Shown piece by piece: positions 1 through 8,098 of a stretch of DNA of 21,776 bases. The position numbers and the translations under genes were made by a program. The stretch is from DATDDB01 sp036524005. GTDB lineage: Bacteria > Pseudomonadota > Gammaproteobacteria > Burkholderiales > Gallionellaceae. Below the pieces are notes generated by a model. It was not told the origin of the DNA. It saw only the letters and a list, made by a program, of their open reading frames with translations, and did not search any database. The stretch lies in NCBI GenBank assembly GCA_036524005.1, contig DATDDB010000146.1, positions 1-21,776 of the forward strand. Reading direction: 5' to 3'. Position 1 is the first letter of the stretch. Every line of letters begins with the position of its first letter.

Positions 1-414
1 ACCATACTGTGCGAAGGCGAGCAGTATGTAACCGACCCGCCGCTTACCAAGCCGCATGGAGCCGTGTTTTCCTTCACCCCGCGCAAGCGGGTAATGACCG
101 AGGCTTATGATATGGCGCGCGCCGCGCGTTCGGCGGGCTACGACCTACTCATCCTCACACCGCAGAAACACGGAAAATTTGGCACCGCATGGACCCTCTG
201 CTCCGCCCTGCGGCATGCGGGAGACCTGGTGTTTACCTATTATGAGGACACCAACACGGTCATTGATGAGATTAAAGGATCACCCGAAGGAAGCAAAATA
301 ACGGTCATTCACGTTGAGGCTTCCGGCTTCGAAAATTTCAAGTCGGAACACGCTGACCGAGTGATCTCTCAGCAGCAGTACAGGGAGGAAGTCGTACAGC
401 CACTGGATGACTAG
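1..414 (+). CDS. C-terminal part of an unrecognised protein (5' end outside window)
   Basis: The reading frame is open from base 1 to the TAG at 412-414, so the gene begins to the left of the window. An internal GTG at 64 could serve as a start, but the frame upstream of it is also open and looks coding, so I treat the entry as truncated by the window edge. About 137 residues are visible. They look soluble and mixed alpha/beta, with a segment that could be a beta strand (YDLLILTP, encoded near 139-162) and a charged C-terminus ending in PLDD. There is no signal peptide, membrane helix or metal motif in the visible part. I do not recognise the family. The next gene is convergent (ispH, minus), with a repeat-rich spacer between them. 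Confidence 0.6.
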   Translation, partial: TILCEGEQYVTDPPLTKPHGAVFSFTPRKRVMTEAYDMARAARSAGYDLLILTPQKHGKFGTAWTLCSALRHAGDLVFTYYEDTNTVIDEIKGSPEGSKITVIHVEASGFENFKSEHADRVISQQQYREEVVQPLDD

Positions 415-445
415 CTGCGGCCCAGCGCGGTAGGATGGGTGGAGC

Positions 446-537
446 AAGCGTAGCCCAGATGGAATGCAATGGAATCCGGGATGGGTAGGTCTTACGGCCA
501 AACCCGGATTTCGCTACGCTGCATCCGGGCTACGCTT
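446..537. repeat. Dispersed-type palindromic repeat with nested inverted repeats
   Basis: A 16-base arm at 446-461 (AAGCGTAGCCCAGATG) pairs with 522-537 (CATCCGGGCTACGCTT) with one mismatch. Inside it, AATCCGGG (473-480) pairs with CCCGGATT (503-510). The wording (GTAGCCCGGATG / AATCCGGG) resembles small intergenic repeats found in many copies in proteobacterial genomes. It lies downstream of both flanking genes and probably folds as a long hairpin in RNA. Copy number cannot be judged from this window. Confidence 0.7.
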
Positions 538-545
538 ACTTCACC

Positions 546-649
546 CCTTCCCCCTATTAGGGGGAAGGTTGGGATGGGGGTAGAAATTCAGGTCACCTCC
601 AACCCACATTTCTACCCCCTCCCTACCCCTCCCCCTCCAAGGGGGAGGG
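546..649. repeat. C/G-tract repeat: three stacked inverted repeats, terminator-like
   Basis: Three symmetric elements follow one another. A 10-bp stem joins 546-555 and 559-568 (CCTTCCCCCT / AGGGGGAAGG). A 12-bp arm at 576-587 (GGGGGTAGAAAT) pairs exactly with 608-619. A 9-bp stem joins 627-635 and 641-649 (CCCTCCCCC / GGGGGAGGG). Together they could form a multi-branched structure between the end of the left-hand gene and the end of ispH, and may serve as a bidirectional terminator. No clear T-tract follows, so termination is inference. With the preceding repeat it fills nearly all of 415-664; I see no gene there. Confidence 0.65.
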
Positions 650-664
650 AAAGAGATTCCTTAA

Positions 665-1594
665 TCAGGCGCTAACTTGCAGGCTCTTCGGCAAAGGAAA
701 CACCACGCTTTCCTCGGTGCCCTCGATTTCGCGGATGGTGACGGGGGCGATCTCGCGGATGCGGTCCATCAGTTCGCGCACCAGCACTTCGGGCGCGGAG
801 GCCCCGGCGCTGATGCCGACGCGCTTTTTGCCTTTCAGCCACTCAGGGTCCAGCTGTGCTGCATTATCCACCAGGTAAGCCGGGACGTTCATGTTGCGCG
901 CAACTTCGCGCAGGCGGTTGGAGTTGGAGCTGTTGGGGGAACCCACCACGATCACCACGTCGCATTGTTTCGCCAGCTGCTTGACCGCATCCTGGCGGTT
1001 TTGCGTGGCATAGCAGATGTCGTCCTTTTTCGGGCCGACAATATTGGGGAAGCGCGCCCTGAGCGCGGCAATCACCAGCTCAGCATCGTCCATGGAGAGC
1101 GTGGTCTGGGTGACAAAGGCGAGGTTGTTTTCATCCCTCACCACGAGCTTTTGCACATCGTCCGGCGATTCCACCAGGTACATGCCGCCGGATGTCTGGC
1201 CCATGGTTCCTTCCACTTCGGGGTGTCCCTTGTGGCCTATCATCACGATTTCCTTGCCCTGGTCGCGCATGCGCGCCACTTCGATGTGCACCTTGGTCAC
1301 CAGCGGGCAGGTGGCGTCGAATACCGTCAGCCCGCGCGCCTCGGCCTCGTGGCGCACTGCTTGCGACACGCCGTGCGCACTGAAGATCAGGATGCTGCCG
1401 GGTGGCACGTCATCCAGGTCTTCGATGAATATCGCGCCCTTGGCCTTGAGGCCGTCCACCACGAATTTGTTGTGCACCACTTCATGGCGCACGTATATCG
1501 GCGCGCCATGCAGCGTCAGGGCGCGCTCGACGATCTCGATGGCCCGGTCAACGCCCGCGCAAAAGCCGCGCGGATTGGCAAGCAGCAGTTCCAT
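665..1594 (-). CDS. ispH: 4-hydroxy-3-methylbut-2-enyl diphosphate reductase (IspH)
   Basis: Last enzyme of the MEP isoprenoid pathway. It reductively dehydroxylates HMBPP to IPP and DMAPP using an iron-sulfur cluster in the cytoplasm. The 309-residue length is normal for the family. The N-terminus MELLLANPRGFCAGVDRAI is diagnostic, and the three cluster-ligating cysteines are visible at 12, 96 (DATCPLV) and 194 (DDICYATQNR). The active-site elements HEVVHN, SAHGV and GHPEVEGT are also present. It is the last gene of the ribF-ileS-lspA-ispH run: its ATG (1594-1592) directly abuts the lspA stop (1597-1595), so translation is probably coupled. The repeat-rich spacer at 415-664 lies downstream. 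Confidence 0.97.
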   Translation of the reverse strand: MELLLANPRGFCAGVDRAIEIVERALTLHGAPIYVRHEVVHNKFVVDGLKAKGAIFIEDLDDVPPGSILIFSAHGVSQAVRHEAEARGLTVFDATCPLVTKVHIEVARMRDQGKEIVMIGHKGHPEVEGTMGQTSGGMYLVESPDDVQKLVVRDENNLAFVTQTTLSMDDAELVIAALRARFPNIVGPKKDDICYATQNRQDAVKQLAKQCDVVIVVGSPNSSNSNRLREVARNMNVPAYLVDNAAQLDPEWLKGKKRVGISAGASAPEVLVRELMDRIREIAPVTIREIEGTEESVVFPLPKSLQVSA

Positions 1595-2146
1595 TCATAC
1601 TCCAGTTGATGCCGTGCGTGCAGCACGCTCACGGCGATGATTTATATAGCTTTCCAGCAGCAATAACCCGGCACCGCAGGTAATGGCGGAATCAGCCAGG
1701 TTGAAAGCGGCAAAATGGTGTTCGTTCCAGTGGAAGTCCAGAAAGTCCACAACGAAGCCATAGGCAATGCGATCTATCAGGTTGCCCAGCGCCCCTCCCA
1801 GGATTAAGGCAAGCGCCAGGCAGAAAAGTTTCTGGCGCCCATGCTTGCGCAGCAGGACCACGATCAATATTGAAGCTGCAACGGCTATCGCCGTGAACAT
1901 CCAGCGCTGCCAGCCGCCCGCCGTATTGAGAAAGCCGAAGGCCGCGCCCTGGTTGTGCGCGCGAATCAGGTCGAAGAACGGAGTGATGGTCAGCGTTTCG
2001 TTGTAGGCAAAATGGCTGGTGATGGCGTATTTGCTCAACTGGTCGAGAACGATGACCAGCGCGGAGAGGGATAGCCAGAGCCAGAGCGGATAACTTCTGG
2101 CTGCGCTGTCCCCCTGACCGACTTTTTCCGCTTGTTGTTCAAGCAT
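1595..2146 (-). CDS. lspA: Lipoprotein signal peptidase (signal peptidase II)
   Basis: Inner-membrane aspartyl protease that removes the signal peptide from prolipoproteins after lipidation; BamE, encoded in this window, is an expected substrate. I chose the ATG at 2146, giving 183 residues, rather than an in-frame start further upstream, because it begins just before the ileS stop and the frame upstream is only ileS coding sequence. Four hydrophobic helices are visible. The catalytic aspartates lie in the conserved GNLIDRI (Asp125) and FNLADSAI (Asp152) motifs, and the family motif NQGAAFGF is present. The gene overlaps ileS by 8 bp and abuts ispH. The N-terminal 18 residues before the first helix are less conserved-looking. 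Confidence 0.96.
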   Translation of the reverse strand: MLEQQAEKVGQGDSAARSYPLWLWLSLSALVIVLDQLSKYAITSHFAYNETLTITPFFDLIRAHNQGAAFGFLNTAGGWQRWMFTAIAVAASILIVVLLRKHGRQKLFCLALALILGGALGNLIDRIAYGFVVDFLDFHWNEHHFAAFNLADSAITCGAGLLLLESYINHRRERAARTASTGV

Positions 2147-5003
2147 AGCGCCGCGCCTCGCCGCCGCCAAACAGGTTGCTCACGCAACGCCCGCACAGCG
2201 CGGGATGCGTGGGATCGCTGCCCACGTCCGAGCGGTAATGCCAGCAGCGCTCGCATTTCACATGGGCGCTCGGTTCGACATGCACCTTGACCGGCTCGCC
2301 TTCGCGGCGATGCAGGTCTACGCGCGAAGTAATCAACACAAAGCGCAAGTCATCGCCCAGGCGCGCAAGCGATTCATATGTCTTGCCGGATGCGTGAATA
2401 TCCAGCTCTGCCTGCAACGAAGAGCCAAGCAGGTTCTGGGAGCGCTTCTCTTCGATATCCTTGTTCGCCAGTTCGCGCACGTTGCGCACGTCCTGCCACA
2501 TTTCGACCTCGGCAACGCCCAGCCCGTGCTGCGGCAGTGCGTACCACTGCTGCTCGAATACGCTGACCTCATCCTTGCCGCTCAGCACCGCCCATACCTC
2601 CTCGCCGGTGAAGCTCAGGATGGGCGCGATCAGCCGCGCGAGGCTGTGGGTGATGTGGTACAGCGCGTTCTGCGCGGAGCGGCGCGCGGCGGAGTTTTCT
2701 CCCGCCGTGTACAGGCGGTCCTTGAGGATGTCGAGATAGAAACCGCCCAGTTCTTCGGAACAGAACGCGTGCAACTTCTGCACCGCGAGGTGGAATTCGT
2801 AACGCTCGTAATCGGCGCTCACCTCTTCCTGCAGCTTCTGCACCAGCGACAGCGCATAGCGGTCGATCTCCAGCCACTCGTTTACCGGCCTGGCGTGCTG
2901 GGCGTGGTCGTAATCGGCGATGTTCGCCAGCAGGAAGCGCAGGGTGTTGCGGATGCGGCGGTAGCTGTCGGTGACGCGCTTGAGGATTTCCTCGGACAGC
3001 GAGATCTCGCCGGAATAATCGGTGGAGGCGATCCACAGGCGCAGTATGTCCGCGCCCAGGGTATCGAGAATCTTCTGCGGCGCAATGACATTGCCCCTGG
3101 ACTTCGACATCTTGTGGCCCTTCTCGTCCACGGTGAAGCCATGGGTGAGCAGCTGCTTGTATGGCGCCTGCCCATCCATCGCACAGCTTGTCAGCAGCGA
3201 ACTCTGGAACCAGCCGCGATGCTGGTCCGAGCCTTCCAGGTACAGGTCGGCGGGATAATTCAGTTCCCCGCGCTTGCGCAGCACCGCGAAGTGCGTGGTG
3301 CCAGAATCGAACCACACGTCCAGCGTGTCCGAGAGCTTACGGTAATACGGCGCATCCGCGCCCAGCAGATCGGCGCTATTCAGCGCAAACCACGCCTCGA
3401 TACCCTGCTGCTCCACGCGCTTGGCCACTTCCTCCAATAATTCGAGGGTGCGCGGGTGCAGTTGCTGGGTTTCCTTGTGCACGAAAAACGGCATGGGCAC
3501 GCCCCAGTTGCGCTGGCGCGAGACGCACCAGTCGGGGCGGTTCTTGATCATCGCTTCCAGGCGCGCACGGCCCCAGGAAGGAAAGAACTGCGTGGCATCA
3601 ACCGCCTTGTTCGCCAGGGCGCGCAGGGTCTCGCCCTGAGCAGCCTTGCTATGGCGCACCGCTCCGATCAGCGCCTCACTGCCGGAGCCGGATGAGGTTT
3701 GCTGCTCCATGCCGATAAACCATTGCGGCGTGGAACGGAAGATGATCGGGGTCTTGTGCCGCCAGCAGTGCGGGTAGCTGTGCTTGACCTTTTCCTGGCG
3801 CAGCAGGTGGCCGCTCGCTTCCAGCGCCTGCAGCACGATGTCGTTCGCCTTCCACACGAACACGCCGGCCAGTGGCACGCCGCCCGCGGGAGGCGTGGTG
3901 GAAATGAATTTGCCGTCGTCGCCCACCGGGTTGTCGCCGGGCAGGTCGTATTTCAGGCCGACAAAATAGTCGTCCAGGCCATGCGCCGGAGCGGTGTGCA
4001 CCAGGCCAGTGCCTGCTTCCAGCGTGACATGCTCGCCGCAGATGACCGGCACGATGCGTTCCTGGAACGGGTGCAGCAAAGGCAAGCCTTCCAGTGCGCG
4101 GCCCCAGCAGGTGGCGGCCATGCCGTTGCCGCGGTCGTTGCTGCCTTCCATTTCGTAACGCGCCAGGCAGGCTTGCGCCAGGTCGGCGGCTAAAATCAGG
4201 TAACCCTTGGGGGTCTTGATCAGGTCGTATTCCAGCTCCGGGTGCACGCTCACCGCCTGGTTGGCTGGCAGCGTCCATGGGGTGGTGGTCCAGATCACCG
4301 CATACACTTTTGCATCGCCCGGCAGCGAGACGCCGAATGCGCGACCCACGGCCTGCTTGTCCTTCACCTCGAAGCCCACGTCTATCGCCGGCGATACCTT
4401 ATCCTCGTATTCCACTTCCGCCTCGGCCAGGGCCGAGCCGCAGTCCAGGCACCAGTTCACCGGCTTGCGGCCCTGGTACAGATAGCCGCGCTCCAGGACC
4501 TTCCCGAGTGCGCGCATGATGTCCGCCTCGGTCTTGAAATCCATGGTGAGGTAGGGCTGGTCCCAATCGCCCAGGATGCCGAGGCGGATGAAATCCTTTT
4601 TTTGTTTGGCGATCTGCTCGGCTGCATACTGGCGGCACAGCTCGCGGAATTGCGCGGGCGGGATGCTCTTGCCGTGCTTTTTTTCCACCTGCAATTCGAT
4701 CGGCAGGCCGTGGCAATCCCAGCCCGGCACATAGGGCGCATCGAAACCGGCGAGGGTCTTGGATTTGACGATGATGTCCTTCAGCACCTTGTTCACCGCA
4801 TGGCCAAGGTGGATCTCGCCATTGGCATAGGGCGGGCCGTCGTGCAGGATGAATTTCTTGCGTCCGGCGGCTGCCTTGCGGATGCGCTGATAGCGCTGCT
4901 GTTGCTGCCATTGCGCGAGCATCTGCGGCTCGCGCTTGGCCAGGTCGCCGCGCATGGGGAACGAGGTTTCGGGAAGGTTAAGCGGATATTTTTGTTCAGC
5001 CAT
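2139..5003 (-). CDS. ileS: Isoleucyl-tRNA synthetase
   Basis: Class I aminoacyl-tRNA synthetase charging tRNA-Ile in the cytoplasm, 954 residues, normal for the bacterial type with a C-terminal zinc finger. The HIGH signature appears as HLGH at 65-68 after the typical HDGPPYANGEIH, and KMSKS is at 631-635. The central editing (CP1) region contains the conserved WTTTPWTLPAN segment. The C-terminus carries a zinc-binding set, CERC at 917-920 and CGRC at 937-940. The ATG at 5003 overlaps the end of ribF by 8 bp, and the last 8 bp overlap the start of lspA, so the three genes are very likely cotranscribed and translationally coupled. Confidence 0.98.
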   Translation of the reverse strand: MAEQKYPLNLPETSFPMRGDLAKREPQMLAQWQQQQRYQRIRKAAAGRKKFILHDGPPYANGEIHLGHAVNKVLKDIIVKSKTLAGFDAPYVPGWDCHGLPIELQVEKKHGKSIPPAQFRELCRQYAAEQIAKQKKDFIRLGILGDWDQPYLTMDFKTEADIMRALGKVLERGYLYQGRKPVNWCLDCGSALAEAEVEYEDKVSPAIDVGFEVKDKQAVGRAFGVSLPGDAKVYAVIWTTTPWTLPANQAVSVHPELEYDLIKTPKGYLILAADLAQACLARYEMEGSNDRGNGMAATCWGRALEGLPLLHPFQERIVPVICGEHVTLEAGTGLVHTAPAHGLDDYFVGLKYDLPGDNPVGDDGKFISTTPPAGGVPLAGVFVWKANDIVLQALEASGHLLRQEKVKHSYPHCWRHKTPIIFRSTPQWFIGMEQQTSSGSGSEALIGAVRHSKAAQGETLRALANKAVDATQFFPSWGRARLEAMIKNRPDWCVSRQRNWGVPMPFFVHKETQQLHPRTLELLEEVAKRVEQQGIEAWFALNSADLLGADAPYYRKLSDTLDVWFDSGTTHFAVLRKRGELNYPADLYLEGSDQHRGWFQSSLLTSCAMDGQAPYKQLLTHGFTVDEKGHKMSKSRGNVIAPQKILDTLGADILRLWIASTDYSGEISLSEEILKRVTDSYRRIRNTLRFLLANIADYDHAQHARPVNEWLEIDRYALSLVQKLQEEVSADYERYEFHLAVQKLHAFCSEELGGFYLDILKDRLYTAGENSAARRSAQNALYHITHSLARLIAPILSFTGEEVWAVLSGKDEVSVFEQQWYALPQHGLGVAEVEMWQDVRNVRELANKDIEEKRSQNLLGSSLQAELDIHASGKTYESLARLGDDLRFVLITSRVDLHRREGEPVKVHVEPSAHVKCERCWHYRSDVGSDPTHPALCGRCVSNLFGGGEARRYA

Positions 5004-5925
5004 GATGATTTTCCAGCCAGTTTTTTGCCTGCTCTACATCGAGCGCTATCTGTTTTGCCAAGCTTTCCAGGTCGGAGAATTTTGCCTCGTCGCGCAGCTT
5101 GTGCATGAATTCCACATGCATGTGTTTGCCGTAAATCTCTTCGTCAAAGTCTAACAGGTGCACTTCCAGCACCGGCTTCCCCCCCACTACGACCGTAGGA
5201 CGTACGCCCAGGCTGGCGGCCCCTCCCAGCCACTCGCCGCCCTCGATGCGCGCGCGCACCGCGAATATTCCGGCAACCGGCGGGCGGTTGTGCCGCAGCT
5301 GGATGTTGGCGGTGGGAAACCCCAGTTGCCTCCCCATGCGGTTGCCATGCTCCACATGTCCGCTGATGCTGTAATGCCGCCCCAGATAACGCCGCGCGAT
5401 CTCCAGATTGCCGCGCTCCAGCGCATCGCGCACTGCGGTGCTGGATATGCGGACGCCGCCCTGCAATACGCTCTGCTCGGCCTGCACCGCAAACCCATGC
5501 TGCTGACCGATTTTTTCCATCAGTGCATAGTCGCCCGCACGCCCGCTGCCGAAACGAAAATCGTCGCCGATCAGCACATATTTGGCGGCCAGCCTTGCAT
5601 GCAGCGCATGGATGAAATCCGCCGCCTGCATCTGCGCAAACTTGCGGTCGAAGCGGCACACCTGCACGCGGTCCATGCCCAGTTGCTCGAATAATTCCAC
5701 CTTTTCACGCAGGCTGGTAAGCCGGGTCGGTGCCGTCTGCGGCGCAAAAAATTCGCGCGGATGCGGCTCGAACACGATCACCGCCGTTTCCAGCCCGCGC
5801 CGCTGCGCCTCCTGCTTCAGGTGTTGCAGCAACGCCTGATGGCCAAGGTGCACACCGTCGAAATTGCCTATGGTGAGCGCAACAGGGCGATGATCAGGTG
5901 AATGGAGTCCGCGCAGGATTAACAT
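4996..5925 (-). CDS. ribF: Bifunctional riboflavin kinase / FMN adenylyltransferase
   Basis: Makes FMN and FAD from riboflavin in two ATP-dependent steps. I chose the ATG at 5925 (309 residues, MLILRGL...), which fits the family length. A longer in-frame start at 5997 would add 24 residues with no family resemblance and would run through the promoter-like TATAAT. The N-terminal nucleotidyltransferase domain has GNFDGVHLGH at 20-29 and ISSTAVRDAL at 160-169. The C-terminal flavokinase domain has GRQLGFPTANI at 198-208. It is first in the ribF-ileS-lspA-ispH operon, a common proteobacterial order. There is no clear Shine-Dalgarno sequence before the ATG, consistent with a very short leader. Confidence 0.96.
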   Translation of the reverse strand: MLILRGLHSPDHRPVALTIGNFDGVHLGHQALLQHLKQEAQRRGLETAVIVFEPHPREFFAPQTAPTRLTSLREKVELFEQLGMDRVQVCRFDRKFAQMQAADFIHALHARLAAKYVLIGDDFRFGSGRAGDYALMEKIGQQHGFAVQAEQSVLQGGVRISSTAVRDALERGNLEIARRYLGRHYSISGHVEHGNRMGRQLGFPTANIQLRHNRPPVAGIFAVRARIEGGEWLGGAASLGVRPTVVVGGKPVLEVHLLDFDEEIYGKHMHVEFMHKLRDEAKFSDLESLAKQIALDVEQAKNWLENHHG

Positions 5926-5935
5926 AAGGGCGAAG

Positions 5936-5941
5936 ATTATA
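5936..5941 (-). promoter_or_regulatory. Candidate -10 box of the ribF operon
   Basis: A perfect TATAAT on the minus strand ends 10 bases before the ribF ATG. A start about seven bases downstream would leave a leader of only four or five bases. No good -35 box is visible at 16-18 bases, so this may be a weak or activator-dependent promoter. Confidence 0.45.
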
Positions 5942-6036
5942 CAGCGGGAAACGCCCTGAGAACGAGCAAAACAGTACTGGCCAGCTGGATATGGCACTCA
6001 GCGCTGTGCATGCGCTGGCTTGCGAAAATCAGGACG

Positions 6037-6061
6037 GCTCAGCCCCATGGCGGGGCTGAGC
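6037..6061 (-). terminator. Strong hairpin downstream of the DUF1161-like gene
   Basis: A perfect 10-bp stem (GCTCAGCCCC at 6037-6046, GGGGCTGAGC at 6052-6061) closes a five-base loop. On the minus strand it begins 14 bases after the stop of the small periplasmic gene and is followed by CGTCCTGATTTTCG, a short T run. It most likely ends the bamE-dapB-to-6076 transcript and separates it from the ribF promoter. Confidence 0.7.
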
Positions 6062-6075
6062 GCGCCCGGACTGGT

Positions 6076-6357
6076 TTACGAACGGGTATATATGATCTGC
6101 TTGCTGCCGCCGTCGCAGGTGCCGACGACTTTGCCTTTGCTGGCCTGCGCAGCTGGCACGGCGGAAGCCGCTGCAGCCACGGCGGAAGCCGCTGGCGCTT
6201 CTTTGCCAGTCCCCTTGACCGGCTGGATTTCCAGGGTATATGTCTTGATGCCCTTGGCTTGCAGCTTGGCATCAATTTGCGCCTTGAGCGCATCGCATGA
6301 AGCCATGGCCGGAACGGAAAACACAGACAGGCAAGTGATAAACAGCAGTTTACGCAT
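6076..6357 (-). CDS. Small periplasmic protein, DUF1161-like
   Basis: A 93-residue exported protein of unknown function. The N-terminus MRKLLFITCLSVFSVPAMA is a clear Sec signal peptide with likely cleavage before SCDALK. The mature part shows the DUF1161 pattern: SCDALKAQIDAKL, then KGIKTYTLEI, then KVVGTCDGGSKQIIY at the end, with two cysteines that could form a disulfide. I chose the ATG at 6357 because AAGGAG lies at good spacing upstream; the adjacent ATG at 6360 is also possible. An Ala-rich insert in the middle is encoded partly by a 21-bp tandem repeat. The gene is last in the bamE-dapB run and is followed by a hairpin terminator. The family assignment is by recollection of the motif. 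Confidence 0.8.
   Translation of the reverse strand: MRKLLFITCLSVFSVPAMASCDALKAQIDAKLQAKGIKTYTLEIQPVKGTGKEAPAASAVAAAASAVPAAQASKGKVVGTCDGGSKQIIYTRS
6157..6198. repeat. 21-bp tandem duplication inside the DUF1161-like gene
   Basis: Two adjacent 21-bp copies (6157-6177 and 6178-6198), identical at 19 of 21 positions, both beginning CACGGCGGAAGCCGCTG. They encode a repeated seven-residue Ala-rich unit (ASAVAAA / ASAVPAA type) and keep the frame, so they lengthen a flexible linker without breaking the protein. Confidence 0.8.
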
Positions 6358-6403
6358 CATCAGCTCCTTTGAGTAAAAGACTGGCACAACCACACCAGAC
6401 AGG

Positions 6404-6883
6404 TTATTTGGACTTGTTTTTTATTCCGGTCAACAGCTCTGCCAGCGGATCGGATTGATTGAGCACGGCGACGACCAGCCAGCCCGCGCAGGCGAGGATG
6501 GCGGCGATGAATGTCCAGTTGAAGATGCTGGAAAGCGTCGGGCCCATGAAGGGCTTGAGCAGCAACAGCACCACCGAATAGGCCAGCGCAACGACAACCA
6601 GGCTCACCACGGGCATGATGAGGTACTGAAACGCCGCCCATTTCCCGCCTTGCTTCTGCAAGGCGATGGTGGCGCGTTGGCCGAGCACCCACAAGGTGAC
6701 CAGTGCCGCGCCGAATCCCAGAAACTGCACGATGTGCGACGCGCTGAGCTTGCTGCCCAGCATGGTTTTCTCGAACAAATCCATGTGCCCGAGCGCCGCT
6801 GCGAGGATAAGCGACAGCACGATGACCGCCGCATATCGTCCGACCCAGACCCAGCTGTTTTCTGCACTCTTATCCTGCGCCAT
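6404..6883 (-). CDS. Four-helix inner-membrane protein of unknown function
   Basis: A 159-residue protein with four hydrophobic helices at about 14-32, 49-68, 86-109 and 119-141, short polar ends and a Lys-rich C-terminus (GIKNKSK). Both ends are probably cytoplasmic. There is no signal peptide beyond the first helix, no cysteine motif and no conserved His pair that would suggest haem. A strong Shine-Dalgarno sequence (GAGGAG) precedes the ATG at 6883. It begins 12 bases after the dapB stop on the same strand and is probably part of the bamE-dapB transcript. I do not recognise a family; neighbourhood alone does not give a function. Confidence 0.8.
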   Translation of the reverse strand: MAQDKSAENSWVWVGRYAAVIVLSLILAAALGHMDLFEKTMLGSKLSASHIVQFLGFGAALVTLWVLGQRATIALQKQGGKWAAFQYLIMPVVSLVVVALAYSVVLLLLKPFMGPTLSSIFNWTFIAAILACAGWLVVAVLNQSDPLAELLTGIKNKSK

Positions 6884-6895
6884 GCTTTTCTCCTC

Positions 6896-7699
6896 TTATT
6901 TTAAAGTCAGAACATCCTGCATGTCGTACAGGCCGGCAGCATTGCCCTGCAAAAAGCGCGCGGCACGCAATGCGCCAAGCGCAAAGGTGGCACGGCTGCT
7001 GGCCTTGTGGGTGATTTCGATGCGCTCGCCAATGCCGGCGAACAATACCGTGTGGTCTCCGACGATGTCGCCGCCGCGCACTGTGGCAAACCCTATGGTG
7101 GAAGGATCGCGCTCGCCGGTCACCCCCTCGCGCCCATAAACTGCGCACTTTTCGAGGTCGCGTCCCAGGGTCTTGGCGATAACTTCGCCCATCCCCAAGG
7201 CAGTGCCGGAGGGCGCATCCACCTTGTGCCGGTGGTGCGCTTCGATGATTTCAATGTCGTAGCCGTGGCTCAGCACTTTGGACGCCATTTCCAGCAGCTT
7301 GAAGGTGAGGTTGACGCCCACGCTCATGTTGGGCGCAAACACGATACCGATCTGCTGCGCCGCTGCTCCCAATTGCGCCTTTTGCTGCGCGTTAAACCCG
7401 GTGGTGCCGATCACCATGTTCACTCCGTGCTGGCGGCAAATTTCGAGGTGTTGCAATGTACCCTCAGGCCGGGTGAAATCGATCAGCACATCCGCACCTC
7501 GCAAGGCATTTGCACTGTCCTTGCTTATGACTACACCGCGCGCGCCCCCAAATTCACTTGCATCCCTGCCCACATGTTCACTTGCTGCGTGTTCGAGCGC
7601 CGCATGCAGCACCATGTCTTCTGCATTTGCCACACACTCTAGCAGCACCCGCCCCATGCGCCCGGTGCTGCCTGCTATCGCGACCCTGGTTTTATTCAT
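6896..7699 (-). CDS. dapB: 4-hydroxy-tetrahydrodipicolinate reductase
   Basis: Cytoplasmic NAD(P)H-dependent reductase of the diaminopimelate/lysine pathway, 267 residues, family-typical length. The N-terminal Rossmann motif is visible as VAIAGSTGRMGR (6-17). The catalytic signature EAHHRHKVDAPSGTA holds the expected His155 and Lys159, followed by the substrate-binding PSGTA. The GTTGF and APNMSVGVN segments are also diagnostic. Its ATG overlaps the bamE stop by 8 bp, so the two are probably translationally coupled, and a G-rich ribosome-binding sequence lies inside the bamE end. The bamE-dapB order is common in betaproteobacteria. Confidence 0.97.
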   Translation of the reverse strand: MNKTRVAIAGSTGRMGRVLLECVANAEDMVLHAALEHAASEHVGRDASEFGGARGVVISKDSANALRGADVLIDFTRPEGTLQHLEICRQHGVNMVIGTTGFNAQQKAQLGAAAQQIGIVFAPNMSVGVNLTFKLLEMASKVLSHGYDIEIIEAHHRHKVDAPSGTALGMGEVIAKTLGRDLEKCAVYGREGVTGERDPSTIGFATVRGGDIVGDHTVLFAGIGERIEITHKASSRATFALGALRAARFLQGNAAGLYDMQDVLTLK

Positions 7700-8024
7700 G
7701 GCTTATTCCCCCATTCGAGACGGGAGGCGGTAATGCATCCTCAATGCGGCTCAACCTTTCCCCCTGAAAATACAGGGTCATGCGCTGGTTCACCACTTGT
7801 TTTCTGCCATGCTCCAGGGAATACACATAATCCCAGCGATCAGGATGAAAAGGATCGGCAACCAGCGGCGTGCCGAGCAGCGCACGAACCTGGGTGCGCG
7901 TCATGCCGGGCTTCAACCGCTCGCGCGTCTCGGGCGCGACAAGGTTGCCCTGACGAATGTCCATTTTGTAGGGGGCACAGGCTGCCAGCAATACGGCAGC
8001 CAATAACAGCAAACTGATGCGCAT
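7692..8024 (-). CDS. bamE: Outer-membrane assembly lipoprotein BamE (SmpA/OmlA)
   Basis: Small lipoprotein of the BAM complex, which inserts beta-barrels such as the porin encoded at 14863 into the outer membrane. It has 110 residues. The N-terminus MRISLLLLAAVLLAAC is a lipoprotein signal peptide with Cys16 as the lipidated residue. The BamE core follows, with LKPGMTRTQVRALLGTPLV and the WDYVYSL strand. The stop overlaps the dapB start. The upstream gap of 74 bases separates it from the oxidoreductase on the same strand and contains a TATCAT that could be a -10 box. In many relatives fur lies directly upstream of bamE; here the oxidoreductase does. Confidence 0.95.
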   Translation of the reverse strand: MRISLLLLAAVLLAACAPYKMDIRQGNLVAPETRERLKPGMTRTQVRALLGTPLVADPFHPDRWDYVYSLEHGRKQVVNQRMTLYFQGERLSRIEDALPPPVSNGGISHE

Positions 8025-8098
8025 ACGAAAACCCGATTGATAAACTGCCGCATGATACCGTACTCTGGCGGTTATTATCAGCTGTCTTAAAATGGGGG

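Noticed and set aside
469..675. 68-codon frame in the spacer before ispH
   Set aside because: It lies almost entirely within the inverted repeats, and its Pro-rich end simply translates the C tracts.
677..1609. Long plus-strand frame of 310 codons opposite ispH
   Set aside because: It is the antisense shadow of a clearly identified gene, rich in His and Ala as expected from high-GC reverse frames, with no family resemblance.
2205..3440. Plus-strand frame of 411 codons opposite ileS
   Set aside because: Antisense shadow; ileS is intact across the whole stretch with all signature motifs.
8025..8098. Remnant of fur next to bamE
   Set aside because: The gap is only 74 bases and shows no Fur-like coding fragment on either strand.
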